Assembly (NCBI RefSeq): GCF_001295925.1
Contig: NZ_LJHQ01000011.1
Span: 62,001 to 126,000, forward strand
Length of the DNA: 64,000 bases
Direction of reading: 5' to 3'
DNA from: Allobosea sp. AAP35
GTDB lineage: Bacteria > Pseudomonadota > Alphaproteobacteria > Rhizobiales > Beijerinckiaceae
Position numbers and translations under genes: made by a program. Below are positions 26,040 to 34,938 of this stretch, one piece after another (within the stretch, counting starts at the first letter, position 1; each line of letters begins with the position of its first letter). Below the pieces are notes generated by a model. That model was given only the letters and a program-made list of their open reading frames with translations. It had not been told where the DNA came from and did no database searches.

Positions 26040-26675
26040 TCAGCGAACGGAGGCGACGGTGGATGTCTGGGCGCCGCCGAGCGAGGTCCAGCCGGTCCGG
26101 ACTTGCGACTCGCGCTTGACGTAGACATAGCCGGTCTGGTTCCAGGGCAGGACCGCGTTGCGCTTGTTGTCGAGGATGAAGTCGCCGCGATCGGTGCGGA
26201 TCATCATCACCGCGTGCCCGGCATTCTCCTCGTCGATCACGACCGTCATCACCATGGCGCGACGCGGTACGCCGGCTTCGGCCAGGCGCTTGCGCTTCAG
26301 CAGCGCGAAATCCTCGCAATCGCCCTTGCCGTCCTCGGGCAGGTCCCAGCGATCGACCACGCCCCAGTGATCCTCGTCGGTGATCGCCTCGATCTCGCGG
26401 TTGACGCGGTTGTTGATGGCGACGATCGACTTCCAGAGCTTGGGCGTGAGTTCGACGGTATCGGGCTCTCGCACATCGACGCGGCACTCGGCCGGGCTGC
26501 GCCGGCACAGATCGCTCCAGGCGTAAGGCGCTCTTGCGTCGCCCGACGCGTTGGCCGGAGCGCTGGCCACCGGGATGCCGACCGCGCCCTGCTGGGCCTG
26601 AGCGACGGAGTGGCCGCCGGCGAGCAAGAGAAGAGCGAGCGCAGTTCCCATGAGATGGCGGTTGATTGAAAGCAT
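26040..26675 (-). CDS. Transglutaminase-like cysteine peptidase (BTLCP)
   Basis: A 211-residue exported protein. A signal peptide is evident (hydrophobic TALALLLLAGGHSVAQA, cleavage near residue 27). The catalytic triad of the bacterial transglutaminase-like cysteine peptidase family is visible: Cys120 in GKGDCEDFALLK, His154 in ENAGHAVMMI and Asp169 in GDFILDN. Relatives such as LapG cut surface adhesins under c-di-GMP control, but many single-gene members in this order are uncharacterised. The start ATG is preceded by GGGGA at good spacing. No lapD-like partner is in the window. Confidence 0.88.
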   Translation of the reverse strand: MLSINRHLMGTALALLLLAGGHSVAQAQQGAVGIPVASAPANASGDARAPYAWSDLCRRSPAECRVDVREPDTVELTPKLWKSIVAINNRVNREIEAITDEDHWGVVDRWDLPEDGKGDCEDFALLKRKRLAEAGVPRRAMVMTVVIDEENAGHAVMMIRTDRGDFILDNKRNAVLPWNQTGYVYVKRESQVRTGWTSLGGAQTSTVASVR

Positions 26676-26835
26676 GTCGTCCCCTTTCTGTCCCTGGGGT
26701 GGACGATGCTGCCGGCTCATGGATTTGGCTTGAAATGAAACCGAACAATTGTAGGCAATTCACCAGTTGTCGCTGGCAAAAACCGTTAGTCTAAACTCCG
26801 CGAAAACAGGTCTTTGGCAAAATGCGTTGTAGAAT

Positions 26836-27579
26836 TCAGGGTGTGTTAATCGTCAGGGCAGCCTCGAAAGGGATTGATGAACCCTGCTGCGGCGCTTCGA
26901 CCGTCCGTGCGCCGGCGTTCGCTGCCGGTGCTTCCGTCGTTCGTGCCTGCGCCGCCATCAGCTGCGGGGCAATATCCTGCGGATGGGCGAACATCAGATC
27001 GGGCTGAAGCGCCTGCAGCGCTGTGGCGCGGGTGAAACCCCAGCTGACCGCGCCAAAGGCCATGCCGGCGTCGCGGGCTGCTTCAAAATCCCGGATCTCG
27101 TCGCCGATGCACAGGCATTGCGTGTGCTCGACGCCCGCGCGTCTGGCGATCTGCCGGAATTTCGTCGCCTTGCCGAACAGACCGGCGCCACAGGCGAAGG
27201 CGCTGAACAGCGCCGTCAGCTCCGGACCGAGCGCCCGGCGGATGTTGCTTTCGGTGTTAGAGCTTACCAGGGCAAGCGTCAGGTCAGCCTCGCGCAGTTG
27301 AGCGAGCATGGCGTCGGTACCGGGAAACAGGGGGACCGGATCGCCGTCATCGGTCGCCAGGCGTCGCATATGGCGGGCGATGAAGGGCAGCTTCCAGGGC
27401 TGGATGCCGAGATGGGCGATCAACTGGCGTGCACTATATCCGCGCAGGGCCTCGACCTCTTGGGCCTCGATCCGGCGGAAGCGATAGCGCGCGGCAACAT
27501 CGTTCAGGACGGCGGTGAACCATGGGAAGGTGTCAGCCAAAGTCCCGTCGAAATCGAAGATGATCAGTTTGTATGGCAT
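26836..27579 (-). CDS. HAD family hydrolase (phosphoglycolate phosphatase-like)
   Basis: A 247-residue HAD-superfamily phosphatase. Motif I is FDFDGTLAD with the nucleophile Asp9 and acid Asp11; motif II is LVSSNTESN (about 104-112); motif III/IV combine Lys in GKATKF and GDEIRDFEAA (about 168-177). The cap sits between motifs I and II, as in phosphoglycolate phosphatase-like enzymes. The last 30 residues are Ala/Thr-rich and probably disordered. Substrate unknown. A perfect small inverted repeat, AATTG/CAATT, lies at 26747-26760 beyond its stop. Confidence 0.85.
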   Translation of the reverse strand: MPYKLIIFDFDGTLADTFPWFTAVLNDVAARYRFRRIEAQEVEALRGYSARQLIAHLGIQPWKLPFIARHMRRLATDDGDPVPLFPGTDAMLAQLREADLTLALVSSNTESNIRRALGPELTALFSAFACGAGLFGKATKFRQIARRAGVEHTQCLCIGDEIRDFEAARDAGMAFGAVSWGFTRATALQALQPDLMFAHPQDIAPQLMAAQARTTEAPAANAGARTVEAPQQGSSIPFEAALTINTP

Positions 27580-27688
27580 GCCCGGCGGGGTGCAGCGTTA
27601 AGAAGACCCTGCAGGCTATGGCCGGTGCGGTTAGCCGGCGCAAGCCTTGCCGGTGTCCGGCATGCACGGGGAAGCAGTACGACGGCGC

Positions 27689-28303
27689 CTAAAGTTCCAG
27701 ATTTTCGTCGAGAAGATCGGCCGAAAGCGGGAAGCGAAACTCGACGGCGTAGCCACCGTCGAAACGGCGCACGATCTTGCCCGGCGTCGAGCCGACCTTG
27801 AGCGGCGTGTTCATCGGCAGGTCGAGATCAGTGGTGAAGGCGGTGCCCGACAATGAGATATCGACCAGCCGCACGATGTGGTCGGTGCCGTCGTCCAGCG
27901 AGACGATGGCCCGGGGATTGCGCGGGACCACCCGCTCGTGACGGCGATCCTCGGGCAGGCCGAGCTCGTCGCGGTTGGCAAGCCAGGTCAGCTGGGCTGT
28001 GAATTTCTCGCGCTTGCGGCTGGTCGCGGTGATCGTCATCGCAAACCCCTCCATCGTCGTGCGCGCGCAGGTGCCTTCGATGCGGCCGAGATGCTCGAGA
28101 TAGACGATGACGCGATCACCGGGATTGGCGCGGGCCGGAGCGGCGAGGTGAACCCCGCCTGGTGAAATGTCGATGGTCTGGCAGGGATATTCCATGCGGT
28201 TGGGCAGCATGTAGCGGCCCAGCAGCACAACCTTCATGCGATGATGGCGCCTGCGCTCGGCAGTGCGTGGGGCCGTCCGGGGCGTGTGCAGCGCGCTCAA
28301 CAT
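27689..28303 (-). CDS. Tandem PilZ domain protein
   Basis: A 204-residue soluble protein with two PilZ domains, which bind cyclic di-GMP. Domain 1 (about 18-105) has the Arg-rich motif RRRHHR and DISPGGVHL; domain 2 (about 115-200) has RRHERVVPR and DISLSGTAF. Both keep the RxxxR and D/NxSxxG elements needed for ligand binding, so both look competent. Such proteins commonly control motility or exopolysaccharide. A TTAA-N7-TTCA element (28347-28361) lies just upstream of the start and could be a CtrA-type site. Confidence 0.85.
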   Translation of the reverse strand: MLSALHTPRTAPRTAERRRHHRMKVVLLGRYMLPNRMEYPCQTIDISPGGVHLAAPARANPGDRVIVYLEHLGRIEGTCARTTMEGFAMTITATSRKREKFTAQLTWLANRDELGLPEDRRHERVVPRNPRAIVSLDDGTDHIVRLVDISLSGTAFTTDLDLPMNTPLKVGSTPGKIVRRFDGGYAVEFRFPLSADLLDENLEL

Positions 28304-28346
28304 CGAGGGTCAGCCTGATTTCAGCCTGACCCTATAAGCGATCTGG

Positions 28347-28361
28347 TTAACGCTTGGTTCA
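28347..28361. promoter_or_regulatory. CtrA-box-like sequence upstream of the PilZ gene
   Basis: TTAACGCTTGGTTCA matches the TTAA-N7-TTAA consensus at all but one base. It lies 44 bases upstream of the PilZ start. The cell-cycle link is inference. Confidence 0.35.
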
Positions 28362-28365
28362 ATCC

Positions 28366-28938
28366 TCAGGCCCGCCCGCCCGGTAAAACCATGAATTTTG
28401 GCGGCTGCGATCGGATTTGCGGCTGCGATTGCGGCCGAACTCCGGCTCCGGGCCAGAGCATGCGCAGCGAAATCATCCGCATGGATTCGAGCTTATCCAG
28501 CCCGAGCCATTCCGGCGTGATGGCGGCCGACATCGCGCCGAGCATGCGGGCATGGGTGCGGCCGCGATAGCGCAGCGGAAGCAGCAGCAGCTCGAGGTAG
28601 ACGGTGGCGCCGCCGGTGGTCTCGGCCGACAAGCCCGCGACCGCCCCGGCCGTTTCGTCCATCACGGTTTGCGTCAGCCGGCGAATCTCTCCTTGCGATT
28701 CGATATCGGGCCAGAGCGCCGTGAAGGCCCGCCCGCGCAGTTCCTGGCCGAGCAGCGCACAAAGCCGCGTACCCGCCAGTCTGAAGACAGGTCCGATGAG
28801 CTCGTTCTCCAGAACGAAGGTGTCGGCCAGAGCGTGCCGCAGGGCGCCCGGCTCGATCTCGCCACGCTCGGGTGCCGCGCGCTCGCCACGGAGCGCGTCC
28901 CAGTACTCGAAGACGAGGCGCGTGCTAGTATTCTTCAT
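28366..28938 (-). CDS. PAS domain protein
   Basis: About 190 residues, most of it one PAS-like domain of the type described in many Hyphomicrobiales (PAS_5): TRLVFEYWDALRGERAAPERGEIEPG at the start, then RHALADTFVLE, GPVFRLAGTRLCALLGQELRGRAF and a C-terminal LLPLRYRGRTHARMLGAMS. The end (about 165-190) is basic and likely disordered. It has no output domain, so it may be an interaction module. ATG at 28938 preferred over 28989. It lies upstream of the PilZ gene on the same strand, 62 bp away. Confidence 0.8.
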   Translation of the reverse strand: MKNTSTRLVFEYWDALRGERAAPERGEIEPGALRHALADTFVLENELIGPVFRLAGTRLCALLGQELRGRAFTALWPDIESQGEIRRLTQTVMDETAGAVAGLSAETTGGATVYLELLLLPLRYRGRTHARMLGAMSAAITPEWLGLDKLESMRMISLRMLWPGAGVRPQSQPQIRSQPPKFMVLPGGRA

Positions 28939-29332
28939 TCCGGTATCCAGTTCTGCCGGCCGTCGTGCCGGTCCATCGTCGAGTCCCATGATGACGCAGA
29001 AACGTCAGCGGGCGGCACGGATGGACCTCATGATCTGCGAACGAAGCAGCTGCCATGCCGTCTTGCCATGGCGCGCGCTCTCTGGCCGGGTGAACGGTGT
29101 GGTAAGGTTAATAAGACCTTCAGATTGTGGATAACCCATTATAATGGTTGTAAAATTTTAAATTACGGAAGGTCCGGGGCCTTCCCATGGGTCCCGTCGG
29201 GTGCCGTCGTTGCGCCATCGAGGCGGCCTTCGGGACCTTCCGCCGGGGGCGGCAAAGAGGGGCTTGCAGGTCATCGATCCTCAGATCGCGTCGCTTGCCA
29301 CAGGCTGTGGCTTCGGCAAGGGTTGTCGCAGC
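28939..29332. other. 394-bp intergenic region with an AT-rich core
   Basis: No gene seen. Bases 29101-29165 are distinctly AT-rich and include AAGGT-N7-ACCTT (29104-29120), the 12-bp palindrome CCATTATAATGG (29136-29147, containing TATAAT) and TAAAATTTTAAATTA. It probably holds the promoter of the rhomboid gene, the PAS gene, or both. Confidence 0.6.
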
Positions 29333-30154
29333 ATGTCGTATCCCCCTCACAGCCACCCTGCGGCGCCGCCTCGCGAGCCGATCCTCAACCTGCCCACCGT
29401 GATCGTCTGGCTGACGGTGGCTCTGGCGGCGATCCAGGGCGGGCGCGCGCTTCTGTCGGCCTATGACGACTATGTCTTGATGTCGTGGTTCGCCTTCGTG
29501 CCGGCGCGTCTGAGCCTGTGGCTCGCGCCCGAGCGGCTGGAGGAGATGGTCGGCGCCCTGGCAAATTCAGCAGCGGGGCAGGATCTTGCCGACCGGCTGC
29601 AACTGGTGCGAATCCTTCTGGCCGATGGCGGGCCCCGACTTTGGACCCTGCTGACCTATGGGCTGCTGCACGGCTCCTGGCTGCATCTGGTGACAAACGT
29701 CGTCTGGCTCGCCGCCTTCGGCAGCCCGGTAGCGCGCCGTCTCGGCCCCGGGCGTTTTCTGACCTTGCTGGGTCTGTCGACGATCGGCGGGGCCTTGCTG
29801 CACTGGTTCTCGCGCGAGCTTGACGTGCTGCCGCTGGTGGGGGCTTCCGCTGCGGTTTCGGGCGCGACGGCGGCGGCGATCCGCTTCGTCTTCGCGCCGG
29901 GCCTGCGCTTCGGCTCGCTGGCAGACGACGCCGTCGTGCGCGCGATCCCCGCCGAGCCGATGGGCCAGCTCTGGCGCAATTCGCGCTCGCTGATGTTCAT
30001 CGGGATCTGGTTTGCGACCAACATCATTTTCGGCGCCGGGTTGGTGCCGATCCTGGGCGATGAGACCAGCATCGCCTGGGAGGCGCATATCGGCGGCTTC
30101 ATGGTCGGGCTGTTGCTGTTTCCGCTGATCGACCGGGGCCCCGTTCGGCGCTGA
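29333..30154 (+). CDS. Rhomboid family intramembrane serine protease
   Basis: A 273-residue polytopic protease. The family HxxxxHxxxN pattern is present at LLHGSWLHLVTNVVW (His113, His118, Asn122). The nucleophile is Ser172 in GASAAVSG, and the catalytic His is His252 in WEAHIGGFMVG. Six or more helices are visible from residue 22 onward, with a Pro-rich cytoplasmic N-terminus. It would cut membrane proteins near their helices. ATG at 29333 has AAGGG nine bases upstream; an earlier in-frame ATG would code an unlikely basic extension. Confidence 0.88.
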   Translation: MSYPPHSHPAAPPREPILNLPTVIVWLTVALAAIQGGRALLSAYDDYVLMSWFAFVPARLSLWLAPERLEEMVGALANSAAGQDLADRLQLVRILLADGGPRLWTLLTYGLLHGSWLHLVTNVVWLAAFGSPVARRLGPGRFLTLLGLSTIGGALLHWFSRELDVLPLVGASAAVSGATAAAIRFVFAPGLRFGSLADDAVVRAIPAEPMGQLWRNSRSLMFIGIWFATNIIFGAGLVPILGDETSIAWEAHIGGFMVGLLLFPLIDRGPVRR

Positions 30155-30336
30155 CGGGGTTGGCCCGCGAGCCGGCAGGCATCTGGCCGCTCTCCTTGCC
30201 TGCGCTGGTGTCTTCGCCCACACTCGCGCCATTCGCTGCGTTCTCCACGCCCCAGCCCGTCATCTTGCCGGGGGCGTCAGGGACGCAGGCGATCCGCGCG
30301 CCGGGCAACGGCGCCACTCGCCAAGGAGGAAAAGCC

Positions 30337-30768
30337 ATGAATGTCGAACGGTTGCTGGGAGACAAGGGCCGCGAGGTGTTCTCTGTCCAGCCGCATCGCA
30401 CGCTCGGCGAGGCCGTGCGCACGCTCAGCGAAAAGCGGATCGGCGCCGTGGTCGTGCTGGGAACGGATGGCGCGCTGGTCGGCATCCTGTCCGAACGCGA
30501 CATCATCCGGGCCCTGGGCGAGAGCGGTGCAGCCGCGCTCGAAACCCCGGTTGGGGAGGTGATGACGGCCAGGGTCGTGACCTGCCAGTCCCAGACCAGC
30601 ATCGACGCCCTGATGGAAACCATGACCTCGGGCCGGTTCCGGCACGTGCCCGTGGTCGAGGGCGGCCTCGTCATCGGCATCATCTCGATCGGCGACGTGG
30701 TGAAGCATCGCGTGGCGGCGATCGAGGCCGAGAGCCGCGCGATGCGCGATTACATCGCCATGGCCTGA
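30337..30768 (+). CDS. Two-CBS-domain protein
   Basis: A 143-residue protein made almost entirely of two CBS domains (about 5-65 and 72-135) forming one Bateman module that binds adenosine nucleotides. Typical segments are VVVLGTDGALVGILSERDIIRAL and FRHVPVVEGGLVIGIISIGDVVKHR. AAGGAGGA lies six bases before the ATG, a very strong site. Single-module CBS proteins are often sensors acting on partners or on stress responses; no partner is clear. A tandem 14-bp duplication sits over its stop codon. Confidence 0.92.
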   Translation: MNVERLLGDKGREVFSVQPHRTLGEAVRTLSEKRIGAVVVLGTDGALVGILSERDIIRALGESGAAALETPVGEVMTARVVTCQSQTSIDALMETMTSGRFRHVPVVEGGLVIGIISIGDVVKHRVAAIEAESRAMRDYIAMA

Positions 30769-30799
30769 GGCGCATGGCCTGAGGCGCGGTTACCTCAGG
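30760..30799. repeat. Tandem 14-bp duplication and hairpin between convergent genes
   Basis: ATGGCCTGAGGCGC occurs twice head to tail (30760-30773 and 30774-30787), the first copy containing the CBS gene stop. The second copy also forms a hairpin CCTGAGG/CCTCAGG (30778-30784 with 30793-30799) reaching into the patatin gene end. It may act as a bidirectional terminator. Confidence 0.6.
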
Positions 30800-31766
30800 C
30801 GCAGATGCGGCTGCCGGCAATGGCAGCCTCGATATCGTCGAGGCAGCGGCGCGTCGCCTGGCGGCCGAGTTCGATCGTCTCCTCGGCGCGGTGGAAATCA
30901 AACAGCCCCATCCGCCCGAGCTTGGGGCCAATCATGACATCGGGGGGATCGCCGGCGAGGCGCGAGCGCGAAATCCGGTCCTGTGTGATATTGAAGGCGT
31001 CGATCATGACGCCGGCGAGGCCGGGCCGGTCCTCGCTTGGCCGGCCGACCAGCCCCCGCATGCGCCGCGCCGCGCCGGTGATGCCACCGAGCCAGCGCGA
31101 GGTCGGACGCACATCGAGTTCGGGAACGATTTCCGGGTCGGGATCGGAGGCGTGATGCTGGATCGTCGTGCCGCGGCCGGCGAGATCGCTGTTCAGATTG
31201 ACGCAGATCACGACATCGGCGCCGAGCGCGCGAGCCGCCGTGACCGGGACGGGATTGACCAGCGCTCCGTCCATCAGCCAGCGGCCGCCGAGCTTGACCG
31301 GGTCGAATACGCCAGGCAACGCGTAGGAGGCGCTCAGCGCATCGACCAGCGGGCCGTGGGTCAGCCAGATTTCGTGACCGGTGCCGAGTTCGGTGGCGAT
31401 GGCCACGAAACGCTTGGGCAGCGCCTCGATGCGCTCACCGGCGAGATCGCGCTCGAGGAGCCGCTTCAGGCGCCCGCCGCCGATCAGCCCGGCACCGCCG
31501 ATATGGAAATCCATCAGGCCGACGACGCGGCGCTTGGTGAGGCTGGTGGCGAATTCAGCGAGTTGCGGCAGCTTGCCGGCTGTGTAGCAGCCGCCGACGA
31601 CGGCGCCGATCGAGGTGCCGGCGATCACATCGGGGATGTAGCCCGCCTGCGTCAGCACCTCGAGCACGCCGATATGAGCCCAGCCCCGGGCCGCGCCGCC
31701 GCCGAGCGCCAGGCCGAGCTTGGGCCGACCGTTCGGCAGGGGCCCCACCGGGCTGGCGTCGTTCAT
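30795..31766 (-). CDS. Patatin-like phospholipase
   Basis: A 323-residue patatin family hydrolase. The oxyanion loop is ALGGGAARGWAHIGVLEVL (about 20-38), the nucleophile is Ser52 in GTSIG and the catalytic Asp166 lies in LMDGALVNP. This Ser-Asp dyad and the length match the RssA/NTE-related bacterial proteins. No signal peptide is visible, so it is likely a cytoplasmic or peripheral lipid hydrolase. It lies next to hisI and folE, an order I know from other Hyphomicrobiales. GAGG-like bases precede the ATG. Confidence 0.9.
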   Translation of the reverse strand: MNDASPVGPLPNGRPKLGLALGGGAARGWAHIGVLEVLTQAGYIPDVIAGTSIGAVVGGCYTAGKLPQLAEFATSLTKRRVVGLMDFHIGGAGLIGGGRLKRLLERDLAGERIEALPKRFVAIATELGTGHEIWLTHGPLVDALSASYALPGVFDPVKLGGRWLMDGALVNPVPVTAARALGADVVICVNLNSDLAGRGTTIQHHASDPDPEIVPELDVRPTSRWLGGITGAARRMRGLVGRPSEDRPGLAGVMIDAFNITQDRISRSRLAGDPPDVMIGPKLGRMGLFDFHRAEETIELGRQATRRCLDDIEAAIAGSRICA

Positions 31767-32005
31767 CGGTGCATCACCTCTGTGGATTGCAGGACTGGCC
31801 TTCGACGCAAGAGCGCAGCCAGGCAGGCCGGTTTTGGTTGCCGCTACCGCTTCGCCTCATCGAAAGGGATCCTGCGATTCCGGAGCGTCGCAGACAAGCA
31901 TGAGCAAACCGTCAACCGCTCGATTCGCCGCAAACCGTCTCGACATTCCCGCCGACGATGAAAGCGCCTGACGACGCTCTCATGACGGCAACGATCGCGC
32001 GCCGG

Positions 32006-32410
32006 TCAAGCGAGCGTGAGCGGCTCGGCTGCAGCCTCGCGCAACGGCTTGACCCGGTAGAAGCAGGAGCGCCGCCCGGTGTGGCAGCAGCCGCGATCGC
32101 CCGCGACATTCACCTTCAGCCAGAGCGCATCCTGATCGCAGTCGACCCGCATCTCGACGATGGTCTGGATCTGACCGGAGGTGGCGCCCTTGTGCCAGAG
32201 TTCGCCGCGTGAGCGCGACCAGTACCAGGCCTCCCCGGTCTCGATGCTAAGCTTGAGGCTCTCGGCGTTCATGTGCGCGACCATGAGCAGTTCGCCGCTC
32301 TGCGCATCGGTCGCGACAGCGGTGACGAGGCCGTGCGCGTCGAAGCGCGGGCTGAGCGTCATGCCTTCCTCGAGGGTCTGCTTGTCCGCGGCGATCGGGA
32401 AGGGCGACAT
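32006..32410 (-). CDS. hisI: Phosphoribosyl-AMP cyclohydrolase
   Basis: Opens the purine ring of phosphoribosyl-AMP, step three of histidine synthesis. The 134-residue single-domain form lacks the HisE part. Metal sites are [12 protein letters not shown] (about 89-100) with Cys and Asp ligands, and the [12 protein letters not shown] segment (about 109-120) with two further cysteines. [18 protein letters not shown] (about 62-79) is the family signature. Start at the ATG ending at 32410 with GGAG six bases upstream. Other his genes are elsewhere. Confidence 0.95.
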   Translation of the reverse strand: MSPFPIAADKQTLEEGMTLSPRFDAHGLVTAVATDAQSGELLMVAHMNAESLKLSIETGEAWYWSRSRGELWHKGATSGQIQTIVEMRVDCDQDALWLKVNVAGDRGCCHTGRRSCFYRVKPLREAAAEPLTLA

Positions 32411-32510
32411 CAGGGGCTCCGGAACGGTCGAGGACACCGGCCCTTTGTAGGACCGCGAGCCGACCCGGCCAACCGCCAATCGCGCCGGGCCGACCGTGCG
32501 GCCGTTGAGG

Positions 32511-33152
32511 TTACAGCCCCGGCGACTTGACCATCGTGAAGAACCGGACCTGCTCAGCCGGCTCCCGGAAGATGCCGGTATATTGCGTGGTCATGGTCGA
32601 GGCACCCTGTTTCTGCACGCCGCGCATCGACATGCACATATGCTCGGCCTCGATCAGCACGGCGACGCCGCGCGGCTTTAGCGCCCGTTCGATGACCTTG
32701 GCGATCTGGGCGGTCATCGTTTCCTGCGTCTGCAGGCGGCGGGCATAGACATCGACGATACGCGCGAGCTTGGAGAGCCCGACCACGCCCTTCGCGGGAT
32801 AATAGCCGATATGCGCGCGGCCAACGAAGGGCACCATGTGGTGCTCGCAATGCGAATAGAACGGGATGTCGCGGACCAGGACCATGTCCTGATAACCCTC
32901 GACCTCCTCGAAGACGCGATCGAGGATGACATCGGGATCCTCGTCATAGCCCTTGTAGAACTCGCGATAAGCCTTGGCGACGCGGCGAGGCGTTTCCAGC
33001 AGCCCCTCTCGCGAAGGGTCGTCGCCGGCCCACAGGATCAGGGTGCGAACGGCCTCCTCGGCCGCTTCCTGCGTCGGCTGCTTGATCAGAAACTTGTCTG
33101 CGGAGGGACCCAGGGTCCGCTCGACCGACAAGGACTTAACCACAGGGTTCAT
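32511..33152 (-). CDS. folE: GTP cyclohydrolase I
   Basis: Converts GTP to dihydroneopterin triphosphate, the first step of folate synthesis. The 213-residue product has the zinc and catalytic segments [19 protein letters not shown] (about 104-122) and [14 protein letters not shown] (about 169-182), and [11 protein letters not shown] (about 143-153). GGGAGG lies six bases before the ATG. It is followed by hisI 100 bp downstream on the same strand and is divergent from the NifU-like gene. Confidence 0.96.
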   Translation of the reverse strand: MNPVVKSLSVERTLGPSADKFLIKQPTQEAAEEAVRTLILWAGDDPSREGLLETPRRVAKAYREFYKGYDEDPDVILDRVFEEVEGYQDMVLVRDIPFYSHCEHHMVPFVGRAHIGYYPAKGVVGLSKLARIVDVYARRLQTQETMTAQIAKVIERALKPRGVAVLIEAEHMCMSMRGVQKQGASTMTTQYTGIFREPAEQVRFFTMVKSPGL

Positions 33153-33336
33153 GTGGTGCCTCCCGTTACGGTAGCGCGTGATACGCAGCCCAAGCCCGGT
33201 TGGACCATGCGGCGTCGACACTGCGACAGTTTGTTCTCGCGCATGCCGGGAGCGCGGTTGCTCTCCCGCAGCGGGGCCTGTCATCCTATATGGGTGGCGA
33301 GCGCCGGTCACGCCAAGGCCGGCCGGAGAGACCAAC

Positions 33337-33783
33337 ATGCTGAGCGATGTCTACAACAAGCGCATTCTCGAACTCGCGGCCAATATCCCGCTGCTGGAGC
33401 GGCTGCCGGCACCCGGCGCCACGGCGAAAGCCCATTCGCGGCTGTGCGGCTCGACGGTGACGGTGGACCTGACGATGGAGGGCGACGTCGTCACCGGCTT
33501 CGGCCATGACGTGAAAGCCTGCGCGCTCGGTCAGGCTTCCGCCTCGATCATGGCGCGCCATGTCGTCGGCTCGACCGCCGACGAGCTTCGTGATGTGCGC
33601 GAGCAGGCGCGCGCCATCCTCAAGGACAATGCCGAGCCGCCGCAGGGCAAATGGGCCGACCTCTGCGTGCTGGTGCCGGTGCGCGACTACAAGGCGCGGC
33701 ACGCCTCGACGCTTCTGACCTTCGATGCGGTTGTGGATGCGATCGGCCAGATCGAGCAGCAGCGCGGGCAGGCCGTGGCGTGA
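33337..33783 (+). CDS. NifU/IscU-like iron-sulfur cluster scaffold protein
   Basis: A 148-residue soluble protein of the IscU/SufU/NifU-N family. Three conserved cysteines lie in [11 protein letters not shown] (about 36), [10 protein letters not shown] (about 58) and [13 protein letters not shown] (about 111), the positions of the cluster-holding site. It most likely holds a transient Fe-S cluster for the Suf or Isc system, which is not in this window. GGAGAG is about seven bases upstream of the ATG. Its neighbours folE, hisI and yidD are conserved in this order. Confidence 0.87.
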   Translation: MLSDVYNKRILELAANIPLLERLPAPGATAKAHSRLCGSTVTVDLTMEGDVVTGFGHDVKACALGQASASIMARHVVGSTADELRDVREQARAILKDNAEPPQGKWADLCVLVPVRDYKARHASTLLTFDAVVDAIGQIEQQRGQAVA

Positions 33784-33799
33784 GACGTGGCGGCTCGCC

Positions 33800-34546
33800 T
33801 TATTTGAGGCCGAGCGCCAAGCGGGTTTCCGCCCTGGTTTCGTCGAAGCGGGCCTTGAAGGCGCGATCGGCGAGCAGGGCCTTGGCGACGGCCCGGCCGG
33901 CCTTATCGCCGGCGGCAAGATCGCTGCGATAATGGAAGCCGCAGATCAGCCGGCTTTCGCCATAGTCGGCGACCCGTGTCTCCAGTTTGGCTGCGAGTTC
34001 GGGCGCGGCCTGGGCGAGAAGTTCGGCATAGAGTGCCGCCGTCGCGGCATGGCCGGCCGGGAAGGATGTGCCTTCCGGGCGTCCGCCCGGGCAGGGCTTG
34101 ACGCGAACCCGGTTCCAGATGGTGAAGGGGCGCTGACGGCTGGTGAGACGGCGTACGCCGAGCAGGACGATGCTGAGTTCGACCTGTGCCTCGCGAAACA
34201 ACAGCCGGACCTCGCGATGCTCGTTGCCGGCGAAGGGAATGTCGGCCCCTTCCAGGAAACGGGCGAGGGTCTGGTACTGGTCGGCGATGGCGGCCTTCTC
34301 GCGTTCGGGAGTGCGGTTGAGGGTGATCTGCAGCACCTCGTCGAATTCGCGCTTCTGTTCGGGCGAGTTCATGGCCGGAGGCAGGCCGATCAGCGTGGCG
34401 ATGTCGATTCGGCCGGGTTCGAGCCAGAGCAGGTTGGCACGCTGCTGGGCGCTTGACGGGGCGCCGGCCACGATCAGGCCGCCTGCCAGGCAAAGCGCGA
34501 GGGCCGCATGGCGAAACGGGAACGGCTGGCGAACAGGGCGCGACAT
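33800..34546 (-). CDS. PAP2-type (class A acid) phosphatase, exported
   Basis: A 248-residue secreted phosphatase with a signal peptide (HAALALCLAGGLIVAGAPSSAQ, cleavage near 35). The three PAP2 phosphatase motifs are recognisable: RRLTSRQRPF, FPAGHAATAA (canonical PSGH) and SRLICGFHYRSD (SRxxxxxHxxxD). The basic residue that opens motif I is Arg where Lys is usual. It likely removes phosphate from periplasmic esters. The start codon CAT on this strand overlaps the yidD ATG on the other strand (CATG, 34544-34547), so each gene's promoter must lie within the other. Confidence 0.85.
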   Translation of the reverse strand: MSRPVRQPFPFRHAALALCLAGGLIVAGAPSSAQQRANLLWLEPGRIDIATLIGLPPAMNSPEQKREFDEVLQITLNRTPEREKAAIADQYQTLARFLEGADIPFAGNEHREVRLLFREAQVELSIVLLGVRRLTSRQRPFTIWNRVRVKPCPGGRPEGTSFPAGHAATAALYAELLAQAAPELAAKLETRVADYGESRLICGFHYRSDLAAGDKAGRAVAKALLADRAFKARFDETRAETRLALGLK

Positions 34547-34931
34547 GGCAAATCTCGATTCGGGTGACGAGCGCGATGAAATGGCATCCCAGCGTGGCTT
34601 GTCACGTCTTTTCGCGCAGGCGGCGCTCATAAAGCAGGTGCCGCGGCGCAGCGCCCATATCGCGATCCGCGGCTACCAGCTCAGCCTGTCGCTGCTGGTT
34701 GGGCGCCACTGCCGGCACTGGCCAAGCTGTTCGGCCTATACCGACGAGGCAATCCAGCGTTTTGGGTTGTGGCGCGGCGGCTGGGTCGGCGTGGCGCGAA
34801 TCTGCCGCTGCACCCCGCTGGGCACGAGCGGCATCGACCTCGTCTGCGAGGAACTTCCTGCGGAGGCGCGCTGGTACAAGCCATGGCGATACGGGCGCTG
34901 GCGCGGGGTGAACGGGCCGCCGGACAATTAG
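34545..34931 (+). CDS. yidD: Membrane protein insertion efficiency factor YidD
   Basis: A 128-residue small YidD-type protein with an extended N-terminus. The core (about 32-110) has the signature IRGYQLSLSLLVGRHCRHWPSCSAYTDEAI followed by GGWVGVARICRCTPLGTSGIDLV, with conserved cysteines in HCRHWPSC and RCTP. It acts at the inner membrane next to YidC and OxaI. Start ATG at 34545 has AGGG six bases upstream; ATG 34581 is an alternative. In related genomes yidD is followed directly by thrS; here about 2.8 kb of other genes lie between. Confidence 0.9.
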   Translation: MANLDSGDERDEMASQRGLSRLFAQAALIKQVPRRSAHIAIRGYQLSLSLLVGRHCRHWPSCSAYTDEAIQRFGLWRGGWVGVARICRCTPLGTSGIDLVCEELPAEARWYKPWRYGRWRGVNGPPDN

Positions 34932-34938
34932 CTGGCCG

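Noticed and set aside
29201-29332. Longer start for the rhomboid protein
   Set aside because: The 44 added residues are basic and unlike the family, and the ATG at 29333 has a ribosome-binding site.
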